Shown here: piece by piece, positions 34,618 to 43,276 of the stretch
Position numbering within the stretch: position 1 is the stretch's first letter
How the letters are laid out: each line of letters begins with the position of its first letter
DNA from: an uncultured Erysipelotrichaceae bacterium
Lineage (GTDB): Bacteria; Bacillota_I; Bacilli_A; RF39; UBA660
Assembly (NCBI GenBank): GCA_902803685.1
Contig: CADCQR010000107.1
Coordinates: forward strand, 1 to 56,091
DNA: 56,091 nt
Direction: 5' to 3'
Translations under genes and position numbers: made by a program
The notes under the pieces: model-generated
What the model saw: only the letters and a program-made list of their open reading frames with translations
What the model was told of the DNA's origin: nothing
The model's database searches: none

Positions 34618-35298
34618 ATGCAAAAAGGTAATTTAGTTGTTATAGAAGGTTCTGGCGACGGTATTGGAAAGTCTACACAAGTAGCATATTTGAAAGAACA
34701 TTTGAATAATGATGGGATTGATGTTTATATGCATCATTTTCCCACATATGATACATCGTTTGGGGAGCTAATTGTGAAGTATTTGAAAGGTGAGCTTGGC
34801 ACTGATAAAAGTAAGTTGTCACCATATTTTATTAATACTCTTTATGCCATGGACCGGGCTGCACAGTGGTCTGAAAATCTTGGGGATATTTATGAAAATG
34901 GTGGCTTTATTCTTCTAGACAGGTATACTACGTCTAGTATGATTTATCAATCCGTTTATCTTAGTTTAGATGAGAAAAAGCGCTTTATTGATTATGTACG
35001 TGACTTTGAATATAACAAATTGGGAATTGCTGAACCAGACAAGGTTATTTTTTTACATGCACCATTTGAGTTAACTACTGAATTACGAAATAAGCGTTTT
35101 GGCAATCCTGGTGTTAGTAATGATATTCATGAGCGTGATTTAGATTTTATGAAAAGAGTTTATGAAAATTCTATGTGGATTGCCGATTATCTAGGTTGGG
35201 ATGATGTTGATTGTGCTCCCGATGGGAATAAGTTTGCCTCTATTGATGATATTCATAAAAAGGTTTATCAAAAAGTTAAATCGTTAGATGTTAAATAG
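34618..35298 (+). CDS. Thymidylate kinase-like dNMP kinase
   Basis: The P-loop reads EGSGDGIGKST. The DR(Y/S) motif is LLDRYTTSS, and FPTYDTSFGELIVKYLKGELG matches the dTMP kinase acceptor region. dTMP kinase phosphorylates dTMP to dTDP. At 226 residues it is slightly longer than typical Tmk, and the lid region is not the standard one, so it may be a paralogue. ATG 34618 follows GGGAG by eight bases. A housekeeping tmk is not seen elsewhere in the window. Confidence 0.8.
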   Translation: MQKGNLVVIEGSGDGIGKSTQVAYLKEHLNNDGIDVYMHHFPTYDTSFGELIVKYLKGELGTDKSKLSPYFINTLYAMDRAAQWSENLGDIYENGGFILLDRYTTSSMIYQSVYLSLDEKKRFIDYVRDFEYNKLGIAEPDKVIFLHAPFELTTELRNKRFGNPGVSNDIHERDLDFMKRVYENSMWIADYLGWDDVDCAPDGNKFASIDDIHKKVYQKVKSLDVK

Positions 35299-35334
35299 AA
35301 TATTTATATTATTATATTTTAAGGAGATAATTGG

Positions 35335-35766
35335 ATGTTATTACTAATAGTAGGTGGAATAATTGAGAAAGATGGTAAATTTCTATTAGTACAAGAAGCA
35401 AATCAGCACTTTTTTGGTAAATGGAATATACCTGCTGGACACTTGGATTGTAATGAGACAATATTTGAAGGTGCAAAGCGAGAAATTTTTGAAGAATGTG
35501 GTTGTAATGTTGAACTTTCTGGTATTTTACGTTTGGGTAATACTTTGATTCCTGATAATAATGTAGTTACTATTATTTTTTCCACTAAGTTAATTGAAGA
35601 AAATATCAAGTTTAATAGTGATGAAATATTAGATGTTAAGTGGTTTTCATATGAAGAAATAGTAAAGATGGAAGATGAATTGCGATATTATGATTGGATA
35701 ATTGATGCTATTACTTCTTATAGAAACAACGAAGTGGTAGATCTTAGTCTTGTAAGAATTTTTTAA
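35335..35766 (+). CDS. Nudix hydrolase
   Basis: Complete Nudix box: GHLDCNETIFEGAKREIFEECG fits Gx5Ex7REUxEExGU (Glu pair binds Mg). Preceded by HFFGKWNIPAG. The family hydrolyses nucleoside diphosphate derivatives. Length 143 and lack of other domains give no substrate. The start follows GGAGATA. A terminator follows. Confidence 0.92.
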   Translation: MLLLIVGGIIEKDGKFLLVQEANQHFFGKWNIPAGHLDCNETIFEGAKREIFEECGCNVELSGILRLGNTLIPDNNVVTIIFSTKLIEENIKFNSDEILDVKWFSYEEIVKMEDELRYYDWIIDAITSYRNNEVVDLSLVRIF

Positions 35767-35769
35767 TAG

Positions 35770-35790
35770 CAGATTTTAATCTGTTTTTTT
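35770..35790 (+). terminator. Rho-independent terminator
   Basis: CAGATT and AATCTG pair around TT, and a run of seven T follows. The loop is short, so the inner base pairs probably open. Confidence 0.65.
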
Positions 35791-35876
35791 GTAAAAAGAC
35801 TTTGCATTTATGGTAATATATAAGCGTAGGATTTTTCTTTATTAGTGTATAACTGAATAAATATAGGAGGTTAATA

Positions 35877-36773
35877 ATGGTTGCGGAAAAAATAGATGGA
35901 TTATCTTTTACATTAAAAGAATTTCAAGACTTTTCTTGGTTAAGTCAGTATGGAAAGGTTTTCTTCGTTCTTGATGTAACTAGTAGTGGTTGTATATGCT
36001 TTGGTGTAGAAAAAGATGATAAAAAGTATTTTTTTAAAATAGCAGGAGCAAATACTATAGAAGCAAGATTGACTCCCGAGGAATCTGTAAAATTATTGAT
36101 GAGTGCTGTTGATAAATATAAAAGAATAAAAGACTTTAATTTAATCAAATATATCGATTCTTTTTTTAAAGATAATTTGTTTGTAGTTATATTTGAATAT
36201 GCCGAAGGAGAATGTTTACTTGATTATTGGAATTATGATAAATACGTGGCAATTAACACACTAGAATCACCAGTTAAGAAATTTAAAAAACTTTCTATTG
36301 AAAAAAAGTTAAATGTAATAGAGAAACTTTTTGTATTTTTTGAAAATGTTATTGATAGTAATTATGTTGCAGCAGGCTTTTATTTTACTAATATAATATA
36401 TAATTTTAATAATGATGATGTTAAGTTTTGTGATATAGATTTGTTTAAAGATTTACCAGCTACTAATAATTTAGGAAGAACATATTATGGTACGATGCTA
36501 CAAAAGTCTCCGGAAGAGAATATGTTAGGGGCAGTAATCGATGAAAAGACCAATGTATTTACTTTAGGAGCTTTGATTTTTGATATATTAAGTTATGAAA
36601 TAAACTATAATGAAAGATATGAGAAGGAGATGTTTGTACCTGTTGTTTTTGAAAAATTTTTATTGTCAAGAAAAACATACGAAATATTAATTCATGCAAC
36701 TGATTATGATAGAAATAATAGGTATGAAACAATAAAGTCATTTCATAAAGAATTTAATGAATCATTAATATAA
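35877..36773 (+). CDS. Serine/threonine protein kinase-like fold protein
   Basis: The kinase pattern is readable: YFFKIAGA (probable ATP-binding Lys), FEYAEGE (hinge), AAGFYFTNIIYNF in the place of the catalytic loop, CDIDLF in place of DFG, a MLQKSPEE activation-segment end, and NVFTLGALIFDIL (helix F). The HRD motif is lost and DFG is DID. Similar divergent kinases with FYDGSIxYDF and CDIDxY are common in Bacillota and may phosphorylate small molecules or proteins. AGGAGG precedes the ATG. Activity is uncertain. Confidence 0.7.
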   Translation: MVAEKIDGLSFTLKEFQDFSWLSQYGKVFFVLDVTSSGCICFGVEKDDKKYFFKIAGANTIEARLTPEESVKLLMSAVDKYKRIKDFNLIKYIDSFFKDNLFVVIFEYAEGECLLDYWNYDKYVAINTLESPVKKFKKLSIEKKLNVIEKLFVFFENVIDSNYVAAGFYFTNIIYNFNNDDVKFCDIDLFKDLPATNNLGRTYYGTMLQKSPEENMLGAVIDEKTNVFTLGALIFDILSYEINYNERYEKEMFVPVVFEKFLLSRKTYEILIHATDYDRNNRYETIKSFHKEFNESLI

Positions 36774-36792
36774 GATGGTTAAGGAGATATAT

Positions 36793-37263
36793 ATGGATAT
36801 ATATTTAGATAAAGCGCATTTAAAAGATAAGGATATTTTACATAGGTTATTACAGTATTCATTATATGAGGAAAGTCTGTATGATCAAAATGAAATGAAT
36901 GAATATGCTTTGTTTGATTATGAAAAGTTTGATTGTTACTTCGGAGGCAGTGATAGAGAAGCTTATTTTATTAGAGAGCAAGATACAGATAAATTGTTGG
37001 GATTTGTTATGATAGATACTTGTATTCAGAAAGATTCTACTGCTCATACTATAAAAGAGTTTTTAGTTATTCCTAAATATAGAAAAAATAAGGTAGGCAA
37101 AAAAGCTGCTTTTGCTTGCTTTGATATGTATAAGGGAAATTGGGAAGTATCTCCTTCTTTCGGAAGTAGTTTAGCTCATAATTTTTGGAAAAAAGTTATT
37201 GATGGATATACGGGAGATGATAATAATCTTGTCGGTGATGCTTTTGTTTTTAAAAATGACTAG
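36793..37263 (+). CDS. GNAT-family acetyltransferase
   Basis: 156 residues with the GNAT core: LGFVMIDT (beta4), TIKEFLVIPKYRKNKVGKKAA (motif A, with R/K-x-x-x-G-K in place of R/Q-x-x-G-x-G/A) and NFWKKVIDGY (motif B). The acceptor is unknown. ATG 36793 follows AAGGAG. It is 20 bases after the kinase-like gene and likely co-transcribed. Confidence 0.8.
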   Translation: MDIYLDKAHLKDKDILHRLLQYSLYEESLYDQNEMNEYALFDYEKFDCYFGGSDREAYFIREQDTDKLLGFVMIDTCIQKDSTAHTIKEFLVIPKYRKNKVGKKAAFACFDMYKGNWEVSPSFGSSLAHNFWKKVIDGYTGDDNNLVGDAFVFKND

Positions 37264-37274
37264 GAGTGATTGTA

Positions 37275-37892
37275 GTGAAGTTGTATAGGGGCTGTAAAGA
37301 AGCTGGATTAAAAGTTATGTCTCCAAGATTGGTTAATCATGGAGTAGAATATGCTTATGCTACTACAGATAAAACTGAAGCTATAATATATTCTGTAAAA
37401 AGTGGTAATTTGAATTTTACTAATATATATGGGCATGATGATGATGGGCAAAGATGTTTAATTGAAAGGAAAAGTAATTGTTTAGAGGACATTTTTGATA
37501 ATAGAGGACGTTATTATGTATTAGACGATTCAACATTTAGTAAACATGATGAAATTGGTGTTGGAGAAAATTAATATGTGTCTGAAGTGCCTGTTAATGT
37601 TATTGATGAAGTAGAAATTCCTAGTGTGTGGGAATATTTAAAATCGTTGGAGAAAGACGGTGAATTGAAAATATATAGATATCCCAGTAGACCAAACTTT
37701 TATCCAACTGATGATAGTGATTTAATTGAAGTGGCAATTTCAATGTATTTAAATACAGGCGATTTGGAAGTGGCATTTGCTTTTTTAGAAAAATATTATC
37801 CAGAGCTAATAGAAAGGGATAAGGAGGTTAAATCTTATTTATTATCTCATAGTGAAGAAGATGTTAGAAATAAATTGTCATTTTTTAAATAA
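37275..37892 (+). pseudogene. Hypothetical protein gene split by an in-frame TAA
   Basis: Two same-frame halves, 37275-37574 (GTG start behind AGGAG) and 37578-37892, are separated only by TAA at 37572-37574. Read through, the sequence continues smoothly: FSKHDEIGVGEN, stop, YVSEVPVNVIDEVEIPSVWEYL, then LKIYRYPSRPNFYPTDDSDLI. The second half has no convincing ribosome binding site. I take it as one gene (about 205 codons) with a nonsense mutation, or a sequencing error. The function is unknown; the N-terminal half (LYRGCKEAGLKVMSPR) resembles proteins annotated only as hypothetical in related genomes. Confidence 0.65.
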
Positions 37893-37909
37893 TGAAGGAA
37901 TGGGAATAT

Positions 37910-38407
37910 ATGAATTGTTTTTTAAGAAAATTGGATTTAGATATGGGAAAAGATGTCTATGATATGTATCAAGATATTCCTTTTAAAGAGTCTGGTTCTA
38001 CTAACAATTGTTTTGGAATTGACTTTAAGGATTTTCATAAATATTTAGAAAGAGAAATAAGTAGACAGAATAATAAGATTACTTATGATGATACACCAAC
38101 CATTACTTATATCATGTATGTTGATAATATACCGGTTGGGTTAATTTGTTTAAGGACTGAGCTTGATGAAAACTGGAAGAAGTGGTCGGGAAATTTTTAT
38201 TATAAGATTAGACTATCTGAAAGAAGAAAAGGATATGGTACTAAAATACTTGAATTAGCTTTAAATAAATTCCGAGAATTAGGCTTTAATGAAATATTTG
38301 GTCAATCATCTAATGGTAATATAGCTTCGGCTAAAGTCATTGAGAATAATGGTGGAATATTTTTAGGAGAGGAAGAGGGGACTAGATATTACAAAATAGT
38401 ATTGTAA
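37910..38407 (+). CDS. GNAT-family N-acetyltransferase
   Basis: 165 residues. The core is NIPVGLICLRTEL, then FYYKIRLSERRKGYGTKILELAL (motif A with RKGYGT binding the CoA pyrophosphate), and NIASAKVIENNGGIFLGEE (motif B). The acceptor is unknown. The ATG at 37910 gives the usual N-terminus; an in-frame ATG at 37892 is possible. Eighteen bases separate it from the broken upstream gene. Confidence 0.88.
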   Translation: MNCFLRKLDLDMGKDVYDMYQDIPFKESGSTNNCFGIDFKDFHKYLEREISRQNNKITYDDTPTITYIMYVDNIPVGLICLRTELDENWKKWSGNFYYKIRLSERRKGYGTKILELALNKFRELGFNEIFGQSSNGNIASAKVIENNGGIFLGEEEGTRYYKIVL

Positions 38408-38424
38408 TAAAAGTGGTGTATTGG

Positions 38425-39045
38425 ATGAATTTTAATGAAGAGATAAATTATTTAGAAAATGTTGCTTTTGATGAGAAGTACGTTATTAAAAAAGGAAAAG
38501 TACCAATTTTATTTACGGCACCTCATACTATGCAGCAGGTTTTAGAAAGTGGTATTAAGTTTGGAGAAACATATACTAAAGCAATTGCATTGTATTTAAA
38601 TAAACATTTTGATGTTAACTGTATGATTAAGGTTAAAGACACCGGCTTAGATTCTAATCGTGATAATCATGATGATTTTAAAAAGTTATTGCTGGAATTT
38701 GTAAAGGAAAATGATATCAAATTAGTTATTGATTTACATGGTGCTAGGGATGATAGAGAGTTCGATGTAGAATTGGGTACACTTAATAATTTGACGGCTG
38801 ATTTTTCTACAATCAGAGAATTTGCTGAGGCGTTTTTAGAAAATGGGATTAGTAAGGTTGAATATAATAATCCTTTTAAAGGTGGCGCCATTACACAGTA
38901 TTTGTTTAATTTAAAAAATGTTGATGTTATACAATTAGAAATAAATGGAAAATATAGAAATTCTGATAACCTAGATAAATTGAAATTATTGTGTGAATTA
39001 CTTGGAAATTTTATAGAGCAGTATGCAAATTATTTTAACAAATAA
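38425..39045 (+). CDS. N-formylglutamate amidohydrolase-like protein
   Basis: The segments TAPHTMQQV, DSNRDNHDD, LVIDLHGARDD, FKGGAITQYLF and VIQLEINGKYR follow the zinc hydrolase fold of N-formylglutamate amidohydrolases. His in APH, Glu/Asp in DNH and His in DLHG are likely ligands. At 206 residues it is short and may act on another N-acyl or amide substrate; no histidine-utilisation genes are nearby. ATG 38425 is behind GTGGTG. Confidence 0.75.
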   Translation: MNFNEEINYLENVAFDEKYVIKKGKVPILFTAPHTMQQVLESGIKFGETYTKAIALYLNKHFDVNCMIKVKDTGLDSNRDNHDDFKKLLLEFVKENDIKLVIDLHGARDDREFDVELGTLNNLTADFSTIREFAEAFLENGISKVEYNNPFKGGAITQYLFNLKNVDVIQLEINGKYRNSDNLDKLKLLCELLGNFIEQYANYFNK

Positions 39046-39075
39046 TATTTTTATGAGTTGTAAGGAGAGAAATGT

Positions 39076-39552
39076 ATGAATAAATATATGAAAATTGCAA
39101 AGGATATGGCAGATGATAATTTAGTTACTAATGTTGGTGGCCCGTTTGGTGCTTGCATTGTAAAGAATGGTGAGGTAATTGGTAGGGGCTCTAATCATGT
39201 TTTAGAGAACAATGATCCGACGGCACATGCAGAAGTAATGGCTATAAGAGATGCTTGTAAAAATATTGGCTCACATGATTTAAGTGATTGTGAGTTGTAT
39301 ACGACATGTTTTCCGTGCCCTATGTGCTTGTCTGCTACAATTTGGTCTAATATAAAGAAAGTTTATTATGGGAATACAAAAGAAGATGCCTCGAGAATTG
39401 GTTTTAGGGATGATTATATATATAAGTATATTGGAAATCTAATGACTGGTAGTTTAGAGGATTCTATTATTAATTTTGAACATATTGATAGAGAAGAAAC
39501 TATAAAGACATTTAATAATTATCAAAATAAAGAAGATAGAATTAATTATTGA
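39076..39552 (+). CDS. Nucleobase deaminase, guanine-deaminase-like
   Basis: Cytidine-deaminase-fold zinc enzyme of 158 residues. GGPFGACIVKNGEVI, NDPTAHAEV (His ligand, catalytic Glu) and CFPCPMCLSA (two Cys ligands) match the guanine deaminase group (GuaD), which turns guanine into xanthine. The C-terminal ~20 residues carry an HIDREETIKTF tail like GuaD. AAGGAG precedes the start. Exact substrate is inferred. Confidence 0.85.
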   Translation: MNKYMKIAKDMADDNLVTNVGGPFGACIVKNGEVIGRGSNHVLENNDPTAHAEVMAIRDACKNIGSHDLSDCELYTTCFPCPMCLSATIWSNIKKVYYGNTKEDASRIGFRDDYIYKYIGNLMTGSLEDSIINFEHIDREETIKTFNNYQNKEDRINY

Positions 39553-39674
39553 ATAGGATTGCAGTAGTTTAAATATTTTATTATATTGATTGTGCTTTGA
39601 AATTGTTTTATAGTTAATGTAGTACATAAATAGATTTTATGTTATTTATTTAATATTCATGGTGGGAGATGTGT

Positions 39675-40436
39675 ATGATTAGAGTAAAAAATGTTTCAAA
39701 GGAATTTGAAAAACGAGGGGACAGAGGAAGAAAAGTTAAATTTTATGCAGATAGGGATATTTCTTTTGAGGTAAATGATGGAGAAATATTGGGGTTGTTA
39801 GGCCCTAACGGTGCTGGGAAGACAACTTTACTACGTATAATGGCAGGTATAATGAAGCCAACAGTAGGGGAAGTATTCTTTGAAGATAAGATAATGACAG
39901 CTAATGAGATAGAAGTCAAAAAAAATATTTCTTTTCTATCAGGTAATACAAAGTTATATAAGGATATATCTTGTGTAGAATTATTAGAAATGTGTGCAGG
40001 ATACTATGGTATGGATAAAAGTACATTAGAAAAAAGAATGAAAGACGTTATAAAGCGATTTGAACTTGATTCTTTTAAGAATCAACGGATTGGTAACTTA
40101 TCTACTGGTCAGACACAGCGTGTTGGGGTTGCGAGGTGCGTATTGCATGATCCACATTATTATATATTAGATGAGGCGACTTCTGGTCTTGATATTATTT
40201 CAAGTCAAGTAATATTGGATTTTATAAAAGAAGAGAAAAAAAGGGGAAAATGTATTATTTATTCAACCCATTATATGGAAGAAGCTGAGAATATCTGTGA
40301 TAGGGTTGTGCTTTTAAATAAAGGAAAGATTATTGCGATTGGTACACCAAAAGAAATAGAAAAAGAAACTAATACATCTAATATTAGAGATGCATTTTTC
40401 AAATTGATAGGAGGTACTAAAAATGAATTGGAATAA
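39675..40436 (+). CDS. ABC transporter ATP-binding protein, NatA-like
   Basis: Walker A GPNGAGKTT, signature LSTGQTQRVGVAR, Walker B YILDEATSGLD (Glu present, Pro to Ala), switch His in STHYMEEAE. It is followed by a NatB-like permease overlapping by 14 bases. NatAB exports Na+ in Bacillus; here the substrate is inferred only from resemblance. The ATG at 39675 follows GGGAG. Confidence 0.9.
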   Translation: MIRVKNVSKEFEKRGDRGRKVKFYADRDISFEVNDGEILGLLGPNGAGKTTLLRIMAGIMKPTVGEVFFEDKIMTANEIEVKKNISFLSGNTKLYKDISCVELLEMCAGYYGMDKSTLEKRMKDVIKRFELDSFKNQRIGNLSTGQTQRVGVARCVLHDPHYYILDEATSGLDIISSQVILDFIKEEKKRGKCIIYSTHYMEEAENICDRVVLLNKGKIIAIGTPKEIEKETNTSNIRDAFFKLIGGTKNELE

Positions 40437-41568
40437 TATTAAAATAACATTTTTTAAAGAATTAAGAGGGATTGTTAGGGATAAAAAGTCTATTCAAAAA
40501 ATAATACTTTATCCTTTACTTATTCCTTTTGTAATATTATTATTTGGTGTTTTATTTGATTCTATGAATGAATCTAAATATATTATAGGTACTAATTATC
40601 AATTAACTAATGATGAAAAAGTAATTATTAATTCGCTAGATAATGTTAGTATTAAGGAATATGGTACTAAAGATGAATTAGAAAAGGCATATGAAGATGC
40701 TGTTATAGATGGATATATTGTAAGAGATAATAGTGATTATACTATTTATACTGATACTTCTCAAAATAGCGGGGAAATTATTCTTTCTATTGCTTCTTCA
40801 TATTTAGAATCGTATAATCAAGTTTTGGGTAATAAATATTTAGAAGAAAGAGGTATTGACTCTAATAAAGTATTTAATAATATTTTGGTTCATTATCAAT
40901 CATTAAAGACTGAAGATTCTAATATTATGTTAAGTGTAATATTTAGTTTAATTATTGCTTATGTAGTAATGATTATAGTTATGGTTTGTGTTGTTGTTGT
41001 AACTGATGCTACTTCTGGTGAAAAAGAACGTGGGACGTTGGAAACGATTCTTACTTTCCCAGTAAGAAGCTCGGAATTAGTAATTGGAAAGTATTTAGCG
41101 TCTTCCATATTAGGATTTGTGGTAGGTTTAATATCATATTTATTATCTATTCCTACTTTCTCTATTGGAAAAGCTCTATTTAAATCATATGAAGATATTG
41201 TATTTACTACAAATATTGGCTCTATGTTTTTAGCGATATTTCTATTGTTTTTAGCAGCACTTCTTTCTTCAGGAGTTTGTATGGTTCTTGCGGGAAATGC
41301 AAAGACCTACAAGGAAGCACAATCTTCACTTCAGTTTATTTCCGTATTACCAATGATACCTTACTTTTTAGGAGTCATGGAGATTGATAATTCTATTTTA
41401 AATCTTATTCCTATTGCTAATTGTGGATCTGCTTTAAATGATGTAATAATGAATAATGTTAATTATCAATCCTTAATAGTTATTATATGCAGTACAATAA
41501 TATATACAGTTTTGATTTTATTTTATATTTCAAAACAATATAAGTCTGAATTAACGTTATTTTCATAG
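40423..41568 (+). CDS. ABC-2 permease, NatB-like
   Basis: 381 residues. There is an N-terminal helix (ILYPLLIPFVILLFGVL), an extracytoplasmic region to about 165 and five C-terminal helices. The cytoplasmic loop EKERGTLETILTFPVRSSELVIGK (positions about 200-223; given in parts as EKERGTLETILT and PVRSSELV) is the NatB/ABC-2 signature. ATG follows GGAGG inside the ATPase gene. Confidence 0.9.
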   Translation: MNWNNIKITFFKELRGIVRDKKSIQKIILYPLLIPFVILLFGVLFDSMNESKYIIGTNYQLTNDEKVIINSLDNVSIKEYGTKDELEKAYEDAVIDGYIVRDNSDYTIYTDTSQNSGEIILSIASSYLESYNQVLGNKYLEERGIDSNKVFNNILVHYQSLKTEDSNIMLSVIFSLIIAYVVMIIVMVCVVVVTDATSGEKERGTLETILTFPVRSSELVIGKYLASSILGFVVGLISYLLSIPTFSIGKALFKSYEDIVFTTNIGSMFLAIFLLFLAALLSSGVCMVLAGNAKTYKEAQSSLQFISVLPMIPYFLGVMEIDNSILNLIPIANCGSALNDVIMNNVNYQSLIVIICSTIIYTVLILFYISKQYKSELTLFS

Positions 41569-41589
41569 TAGATTTTAAATCTACTTTTT
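41567..41589 (+). terminator. Terminator of the Nat-like operon
   Basis: AGTAGATTT and AAATCTACT form an inverted repeat around one T, followed by TTTTT. Confidence 0.7.
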
Positions 41590-41617
41590 ATGTTATGTAT
41601 TATAGGTGGTGATTTTC

Positions 41618-42202
41618 TTGAAAGACTTTATATTTATTATTGGACCCAGTGGTGTTGGTAAAACAACTTTAGCCAAGGGACTATATGAACATTATAATGG
41701 AGTTTACTTTGAACAAAATATGATTCCGGAATTTGGAATACCTGATAATGTGGATGAAGGTAAATATGAGGAAGAAGTTTTGTGGGAAAGTTCAATAGAA
41801 TTGTTAAAGTATTTTCACAATAAAGGAATGAAAAATATTATTGCTTTAGATTTTAATGATTTAAGGACTAGAGAAATCCCAGTTGTATTTCGTGGTAAAA
41901 ACTTTATAACAATAAAATTAATTTCTTCTGACTATGAACAAAATAAAAGTCAGATGCTTTCTCGAGGAGCACAAGGTTTAATTGATTTAGAGCTTTTAGA
42001 AGTATCTACCAAGAGGATAATGGATAGACCTTTATTACCTAATGAAGTTGTGTTAGATGTGGCTGGGAAATCTAAAGGGGCTGTTTTGAATGAGGCAATA
42101 GCTGTTATAGATAATTATAAAAGTCAGATGGATTATCGGTATATATTGCCTGATAAGTCATTATTTTATTCTTGGGTTCAAAGTGATGGCCTTAGAAAGT
42201 AG
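41618..42202 (+). CDS. P-loop kinase-like NTPase
   Basis: About 194 residues. The Walker A is IIGPSGVGKTT near the N-terminus; NIIALDFNDL is a possible Walker B. The rest lacks guanylate-kinase or shikimate-kinase signatures, but SRGAQGLIDLELLEV and DRPLLPNEV suggest a small-molecule kinase with a lid. The likely start is TTG 41618 behind GGTGGTGA; GTG 41606 overlaps that site. Substrate unknown. Confidence 0.68.
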   Translation: MKDFIFIIGPSGVGKTTLAKGLYEHYNGVYFEQNMIPEFGIPDNVDEGKYEEEVLWESSIELLKYFHNKGMKNIIALDFNDLRTREIPVVFRGKNFITIKLISSDYEQNKSQMLSRGAQGLIDLELLEVSTKRIMDRPLLPNEVVLDVAGKSKGAVLNEAIAVIDNYKSQMDYRYILPDKSLFYSWVQSDGLRK

Positions 42203-42225
42203 TTGTGATATTTTAGGAGGTATAT

Positions 42226-42681
42226 ATGGGATATATAATGGATTTGCGTAAGCTTGTTAATCATGCACCGTTAATTGGTTTAGGTGCTACAACTTTGGTT
42301 TTTAATGAAAAAAATGAAATTTTATTAAATTTACGAAGTGATACTAATACTTGGGGAATTCCTGGTGGGGCAATGGAGTTATATGAGAGTATAGAAGAAA
42401 CTGCCATACGGGAGTTAAAAGAGGAGGCAGGTATTAGTGCAGATAAATTGGAATTAGTAACTGTCTTGTCTGGTGAAGACTATTATTTTGAATATCCAAA
42501 TGGTGATAAGCTATGTACGGTTATTGTTTTATTTAAAGTGTTAAACTATAGTGGTGAAATTAAAGTATCGGATAATGAAAGTAAACAGTTGAAGTTCTTT
42601 TCATTTGATTCTTTACCACAAATGGAGTCAAGAGCAGAGAAGATTATTGAAAAAATAAAGAATAATTCGATTAAATTGTAA
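42226..42681 (+). CDS. Nudix hydrolase
   Basis: 151 residues with the full Nudix box GGAMELYESIEETAIRELKEEAGI (Gly, Glu, REL-EEAG positions present). NTWGIPGGAMEL precedes it. The C-terminal FFSFDSLP is common in the ADP-ribose/8-oxo-dGTP-type clade. AGGAGG lies six bases upstream of the ATG. Substrate unknown. Confidence 0.92.
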   Translation: MGYIMDLRKLVNHAPLIGLGATTLVFNEKNEILLNLRSDTNTWGIPGGAMELYESIEETAIRELKEEAGISADKLELVTVLSGEDYYFEYPNGDKLCTVIVLFKVLNYSGEIKVSDNESKQLKFFSFDSLPQMESRAEKIIEKIKNNSIKL

Positions 42682-42801
42682 TAAGTAGTAATAATTTAAT
42701 AAATAATTATGTATTAGTGAAAAGTTCTTACTACATTTTGTTATATATAAAGAACGATTGTATGATGATATAATTTTTGTATTAGATAGTGTGGTGAGCA
42801 T

Positions 42802-43259
42802 ATGTATAAGATTATTTATAGACGCTCAGTTAGGGCAGATAGTAACGATATTAATAATTTATTTATTGAAATGATTAAAACTATTAATAAAAGAATGGTT
42901 CTTAATGGAGATGTATCTTATAATGCGTTGGAAAATGGTTATGAAGACGGTTATTTAGATAGGTTTTACAAAGATGATAGTAGAGTAATCTTTGTAGCTG
43001 TACTGAAAATATGGTGATTGGATATTTGTCAGTCGTAAAAAAAGATACTTATTTGTATCTTGGCGATTATTGTGTGACTGAAGATTATCGTGGGATTGGT
43101 ATTGGTTCTAATTTGATTAGCATGGCTGAAGATTTTGCTTTAAGTCATGATTTGGATGAAGTTCATTTGCATGTACAAACTGCTAATTTTCAGTCTCGAG
43201 AATTTTATTCTAAGAAAGGTTATAATTTTGTTGAGAAGATGAAAAAAGAATGCTTTTAA
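42802..43259 (+). pseudogene. Frameshifted GNAT acetyltransferase gene
   Basis: The first reading frame (42802-43017) ends VIFVAVLKIW after a shift; the true continuation is in the next frame (from about 43004), ENMVIGYLSVVKKDTYLYLG, and runs to 43259. The join lies near 43002-43007, where one base seems lost. The merged ~152-residue product has a normal GNAT motif A (CVTEDYRGIGIGSNLI) and NFQSREFYSKKGYNF. As read, it makes only a 71-residue fragment. Either a recent mutation or a sequencing error. Confidence 0.75.
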
Positions 43260-43276
43260 GCAAAAGAATTAGGAAT

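Noticed and set aside
37275..37892. Selenocysteine or pyrrolysine read-through at the internal stop
   Set aside because: The codon is TAA, which neither system uses, and no special downstream structure is seen.
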